Shown here piece by piece: positions 60,040-64,000 of a stretch of DNA of 64,000 bases (within the stretch, counting starts at the first letter, position 1; every line of letters starts with the position of its first letter). Origin of the DNA: DATKIY01 sp963726755 (GTDB taxonomy: Bacteria > Actinomycetota > Actinomycetes > JAHEKZ01); contig CAVSDB010000003.1 in the NCBI GenBank assembly GCA_963726755.1, forward strand, positions 930,001-994,000, given 5' to 3'. The notes under the pieces were generated by a model that saw only the letters and a list, made by a program, of their open reading frames with translations, did no database searches and was not told the origin of the DNA. The translations under genes and the position numbers were made by a program.

Positions 60040-60630
60040 ATGTTCATGCAGGTCATCCATGGCAAGGTGCGCGACGCAGATCTTCTGAACAGCCAGGTCG
60101 AGAAGTGGGACGCAGAACTTAAGCCAGGCGCCAAGGGGTACTTGGGGCGGACAAGCGGCATCACTGCCGACGGCGACAGCATCGCGTTTGTGCGCTTCGA
60201 GTCCGAGGCGGACGGCGAAGCGAACGGGAATCGTCCCGAACAAGGCGCGTGGTGGGAAGCCACCGCAAAGGCATACGACGGTGAGCCAGCGTTCATGAAC
60301 TGCACTGAGGTCGACGAGATGTTCGGCGGCGGTTCGAACGACGCAGGCTTCGTCCAGATCATGATCGGACGCTCCAACAATCCGGCTGCGATGCGAGCTG
60401 GCGGCCAGGAGATGGAGGGCGAGCTTCGCGCGATGCGTCCTGACATCCTTGGTGGCGTCGTCGGCTGGTACGGAGACAACCAATTCGTCCAGGCGATTTA
60501 CTTCACGTCTGAAGAAGCAGCCCGTAAGGGCGAAAGCACAATGTCGGACGATCCCAGTGTTGAAGAGTGGTCAAAACTCATCGACGGTCCGATGACGTTC
60601 ATCGACCTGACGGAACCCGACTTCGACTAA
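60040..60630 (+). CDS. Hypothetical protein with ABM-like repeat
   Basis: 196 aa from ATG 60040; an upstream GTG and ATG 60046 are alternatives. Two related halves are seen, each with a beta-strand start (FMQVIHGKVRDADLLNSQVEKW and FVQIMIGRSNNPAAMRAGGQEM) and an aromatic core (AFVRFESE; QAIYFTSEEAARKGE). This looks like a duplicated ferredoxin-like (ABM/dimeric alpha-beta barrel) domain. No catalytic residues recognised. Its last 32 bases overlap the stop of the opposite DUF11 gene. Confidence 0.72.
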   Translation: MFMQVIHGKVRDADLLNSQVEKWDAELKPGAKGYLGRTSGITADGDSIAFVRFESEADGEANGNRPEQGAWWEATAKAYDGEPAFMNCTEVDEMFGGGSNDAGFVQIMIGRSNNPAAMRAGGQEMEGELRAMRPDILGGVVGWYGDNQFVQAIYFTSEEAARKGESTMSDDPSVEEWSKLIDGPMTFIDLTEPDFD

Positions 60631-63600
60631 GTAGCGCGCCGAGCGCGATGAACGCCAGGCCGACGCCGATCGGCAGCAGCGGATCGTTCGTTCCGGTGTG
60701 AGGGAGTTCGCCACCGTTGTTGGTGCCGGGGGGGACCAACGCGGTGGACGCCGAACTCGCGTTGTTGTTGGCGGTCGGGTCCGACGTGTCTGCCACCACG
60801 TTCGCGTGGTTGACCAGCGTCTGCGCGGTGTCAGGGGTACGGACCGTCACGGTGATGTCTGGTGCGGTCGCGCCGTCGGCCAACCGCGCGCGGTCGCAGG
60901 TGATCGTGATGTTGCCGTTGTTGTCACAACTCCAGCCGTTGCCGGCGGCCGAGACGAACGTGACGCCGGCTGGGAGGGTGTCGGTCATTCGCAGGTTGAT
61001 GGCGGTGTCGGGTCCAGCATTACTGACGGCGATCTCGTAGCTAATCGTGTCGCCGGCGTTGACCTGCGCGGGGCCGGTCTTGACGATCGACAGGTCGGCG
61101 CGTGGGGGGTGACCTCCGGAGCCGGAGTGGACGCGAGTGGGTGCGGTGTCTGAGTCGTTGACCGGGTTCGGGTCGGGGGTGCTCGACGTGACGTTGGCCA
61201 GGTTGGTCAGGTGAGCTGGACCGGTGGGTGCGGTGACCCGGACGGTGATGACCGGTGCCGAGGCGCCCGAGGCCAGCGCCGCGCGGTCACAGGTGATCGT
61301 GACGTTGCCAGCATGGGTGCAGGTCCAACCTGCTCCAGACGCTGAGGTGAAGGTGACGCCAGCGGGGAGGGTGTCGGTGACCGAGACGCTGGCCGCGTTC
61401 GACGGACCTGCGTTGTGGACGGTGATCTGGTACCTGATTGAAGCACCGGAGTCGACCTGGGCAGGTCCGGTCTTGACGAGCGACAGGTCAGCTAGGGCGG
61501 TGACGTCGGTGCCGGCGCTGTCATCGTTATTGGTGACGTCGGGGTCGTTGGTGGGCGAGGTGATAGCGACGGTGTTGGTGAGCGTCGTGGCTTGCGCCGG
61601 TGCCCGGACGATGATGGTGAACGTCGTGGTCGCACCGCTGGCCCAGTTGGCGCGGTCGCAGGTGACCGAGATGTTGCCGTTGTTCGTGCAGGTCCAACCG
61701 CCGTTGCTTGGTGTGACCGAGACGAACGTGACGCCAGCAGGCAGAGTGTCGGTAACGGAGACGTTGATGGCTGCGGTCGGACCGGCGTTCGCAGCGTCGA
61801 CGGTGTAGTCGATCTCACCGCCGGCGGTGACGGTCGCTGGTCCGTTCTTGACCACTGATAGATCTGCGACGCCGCCGACGACGGTGTCGACCGAGTCGTC
61901 GTTGTTAGCCGGAACCGGGTCACTGGTAGTTGAACCGATCGTGACGGCGTTGGTGATGGTGACAAATCCGACGGGCGCAGTGACAACGACGGTGATGGTT
62001 GTCGTGGAACCACTCGCCCAGGTCGGGCGATCGCAGGTGACCGAGATGCTGGCGGTGTTGTTGCAGGTCCAACCACCGTTGGACGCGTTGACCGAGACGA
62101 ACGTAACGCCCGGGGGCAACGCGTCGGTCACGCTGACGCTGTCAGCGCTCGACGGTCCGTTGTTAGCGACGTCGAGGTCGTAACTGATGGTGCCGCCGGA
62201 ACTAACTGCAGCTGGTCCGGTCTTGACGACCGAGAGGTCTGCGGACGGGAAGATATCGGTGTCGACCGAGTCGTCGTTGTTGGTCGAATCGGGGTCCGGT
62301 GTGGTCGCGGTGATGTCGACGTCGTTGGTGATGGTGCCGGTCGCAACCGGAGCGGTGACCACGATGGTGAATACCGTGCTCGAGCCGGCCGGCCAACTGA
62401 CTCGGTCGCAGTTGACTGAAATGTTCCCGTTGTTCGTGCAGGTCCAACCGAAGGTCGACGCATTCACTGAGACGAACGTAACGCCTGCGGGCAGCGTGTC
62501 GGTGATCGAGGCGTTCGCCGCACTCGACGGTCCGTTGTTGGTGGCAGTCACCTGGTAGGTGATTGAGCCACCGGCGCCCGCAGTAGCCGGCCCAGTCTTG
62601 GTGACCGAGAGGTCAGCCGATCCGGTGACCGTGGTGTCGACGGAGTCGTCGTTGTTGGACGGGTCGGGGTCTGAGGTCGTCCCATCGATGTTCGCAGCGT
62701 TGGTCAGCGTGCCCGGCTGGTTCGGCGCCGTGACCACGATGGTGATTGTCGTGGTCGAACCGGTAGCCCAGGTTGCGCGGTCGCAGGTGACCGAGATGCT
62801 GGCGTTGTTGTTGCACGTCCAGCCACCGTTGGAGGGATTGACCGAGACGAAGGTGACGCCTGCGGGGAGCGTGTCGGTGACCGTTGACGTTGGTGGCGTC
62901 CGACGGACCGTTGTTCGCGACGTCGAGGTCGTAGCTGATGGTGCCGCCGGCAGTGACGGTGGCCGGTCCGCTCTTGTCGACCGAGAGGTCAGCCGATCCG
63001 AGCACATCGGTGTCCACGCTGTCGTCGTTGTTGGTGGGGTCTGGATCCGGCGTGGTGCTACCGATGCCAGCAGCATTCGTCACCGTCGTGGGCTGGTTCG
63101 GCGCGGTGACGACGATGGTGATCGTGGTGCTGGACCCAGCAGCCCAGGTGGCGCGGTCGCAAGTGACAGTGATGTTGCCGAAGTTGTTGCAGGTCCAGCC
63201 ACCGTTGCTCGGCGTGGCCGAGACGAACGTGACACCGGGCGGCAGGGTGTCGGTGACGCTGACGTTGGTGGCGTCCGACGCGCCGGCGTTGGCGACGTCG
63301 AGGTCGTAGCTGATGGTGCCGCCAGCGGTGACGGTGGCCGGCCCGCTCTTGGTGAGCGAAAGGTCCGCCGAGGCGCCGACGTCGGTGTCCACGCTGTCGT
63401 CGTTGTTGGTGGGGTCAGGGTCGGACGTCGTTGCATCGATGTTGGCGTTGTTGGTGATCGTCGCCTGGCTGAGTTGGTGCAGTAACGACGATGGTGATGG
63501 TTGTCGCCGATCCGGCGGCCCAGGTGGCGCGGTCGCAGGTGACCGAGATGCTGGCGTTGTTGTTGCAGGTCCAGCCGCCGTTGCTCGGGTTGACCGAGAC

Positions 63601-64000
63601 GAACGAGACACCGGCGGGCAGCGTGTCGGTGACGCTGACATTCTGCGCCGTCGACGGACCGGTGTTCGCGACGTCGAGGTCGTAACTGATGGTCCCCCCG
63701 GCAGTAACTGTGGCCGGCCCGCTCTTGGTGACCGAGAGGTCAGCCGAGCCCGTGACGGTGGTGCTAACCGAGTCGTCGTTGTTCGTCGGAGTCAGGGTCG
63801 GCCGTTGTGGAGTCAATGTCGGCGTTGTTCGTCAGAGTGGTCGGCTGGTTAGGTGCCGTGACAACGATGGTGAACGTGGTTGCGGAACCGGACGTCCACA
63901 GAGCGCGGTCACACGTGACGGAGATGCTGGCGTTGTTGGTACAGGTCCAGCCACCGTTGGATGCGTTGACCGAGACGAAGGTGACACCGGCCGGCAGCGC
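60599..64000 (-). pseudogene. LPxTG-anchored surface protein with DUF11 repeats, 5' end outside window, three +1 frameshifts
   Basis: A long cell-wall protein made of DUF11 (Ig-like) repeats of about 125 aa; eight complete repeats and part of a ninth are visible, each with ADLSVxKxGPATV, SVTDTLPAGVTFVSV, GGWTCNNNxxISVTCDR and DPDPxNNDDSVDT. The C-terminus has LPHTG (60692-60706), a hydrophobic helix (IGVGLAFIALGALL) and a basic tail, so sortase should anchor it. Frame changes near 62884-62890, 63466-63472 and 63790-63796 each vanish if one G (minus strand) is removed, as comparison between repeats shows. Probably one intact gene. Likely role in adhesion or surface structure. Confidence 0.87.
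60735..64000 (-). repeat. Tandem DUF11 repeats, period about 375-378 bp
   Basis: The nucleotide sequence repeats with a period of about 375 bases, as judged from the recurring AGGTCAGCC-like block near 61091, 61485, 61860, 62235, 62613, 62988, 63363 and 63741. The repeats nearest the window end are the most alike; those nearest the LPxTG motif are the most diverged. This suggests recent expansion toward the N-terminus. Short-read assembly may collapse such repeats, so copy number is uncertain. Confidence 0.85.

Noticed and set aside
62559..63485. Long plus-strand open frames rich in Val/Ser/Thr across the repeat region
   Set aside because: Reverse-complement shadows of the DUF11 repeats; their periodicity follows the repeat unit.
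60735..64000. Periodic repeats as a possible CRISPR array
   Set aside because: The period is about 375 bases and the repeats are coding with protein-level conservation; there are no short repeats or unique spacers and no cas genes.

Overview
The window reads as chromosomal DNA from a high-GC actinobacterium (Actinomycetota). Support for this comes from frequent GTG/TTG starts, many genes with a -10-like hexamer about six bases before the start codon (probable leaderless transcripts), a DtxR/IdeR-type iron box, a mycothiol-type DinB-family protein, a DUF4395/thiosulfate sulfurtransferase/DUF1416 sulfur operon arranged as in mycobacteria, and a nitrobindin/Fur/YgfZ block typical of the phylum. 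I cannot name the genus. No rRNA, tRNA, IS element, integrase or CRISPR array was recognised.

Layout. 1-3.3 kb: iron uptake operon efeU-efeO-efeB on the minus strand behind an iron box. 3.4-6.8 kb: plus-strand sulfur-handling genes (MoaD-like protein, membrane protein, membrane-anchored thioredoxin, a Cys-rich leader peptide, DUF4395, sulfurtransferase, DUF1416). 6.8-13.8 kb: K+-ATPase operon (27-aa ORF, kdpF, kdpA, kdpB, kdpC, kdpD) with no kdpE. 13.9-17.2 kb: Tat-exported M14 peptidase, membrane protein, 33-aa membrane microprotein, nitrobindin, Fur-family regulator, YgfZ. 17.3-21.5 kb: gamma-glutamylation-type amine catabolism (glutamine-synthetase-like ligase, aldehyde dehydrogenase, SDR, gamma-glutamyl hydrolase). 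21.8-33.5 kb: mixed accessory genes, including two tandem adenylate cyclases fused to degenerate hydrolase domains and a CopG/Doc toxin-antitoxin pair with a clear operator. 33.5-37.9 kb: divergent leucine/acyl-CoA catabolism block around a MerR regulator with a LiuR-like operator. 37.9-45 kb: DrrAB-type exporter, sulfotransferase-like protein, lipoprotein, kinase-less sensor-like protein, SulP transporter with ArsR regulator. 45-55.7 kb: secreted CHAP-like protein and a glycan/sugar-nucleotide cluster (Alg13-like GT-methyltransferase fusion, Alg14-like partner, epimerase-aminotransferase fusion, methyltransferase, radical SAM protein, UDP-xylose synthase-like protein, UDP-glucose dehydrogenase). 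55.8-64 kb: small metabolic and unknown genes, an AbiEi/DUF559 protein, and a DUF11-repeat, LPxTG-anchored surface protein running off the window end.

The most striking biology candidates are the glycan cluster with two unusual fusions, the tandem pseudo-hydrolase cyclases, the Cys-rich leader peptide ahead of the sulfur operon, and the orphan KdpD. A strong technical signal runs through the whole window: seven frameshifts in five genes are each repaired by removing exactly one base. That points to insertion-biased sequencing error rather than seven independent gene deaths, so the 'broken' genes (efeO, CPBP protease, cyclase 1, DUF1006-like, DUF11 protein) should be treated as probably intact in the organism.
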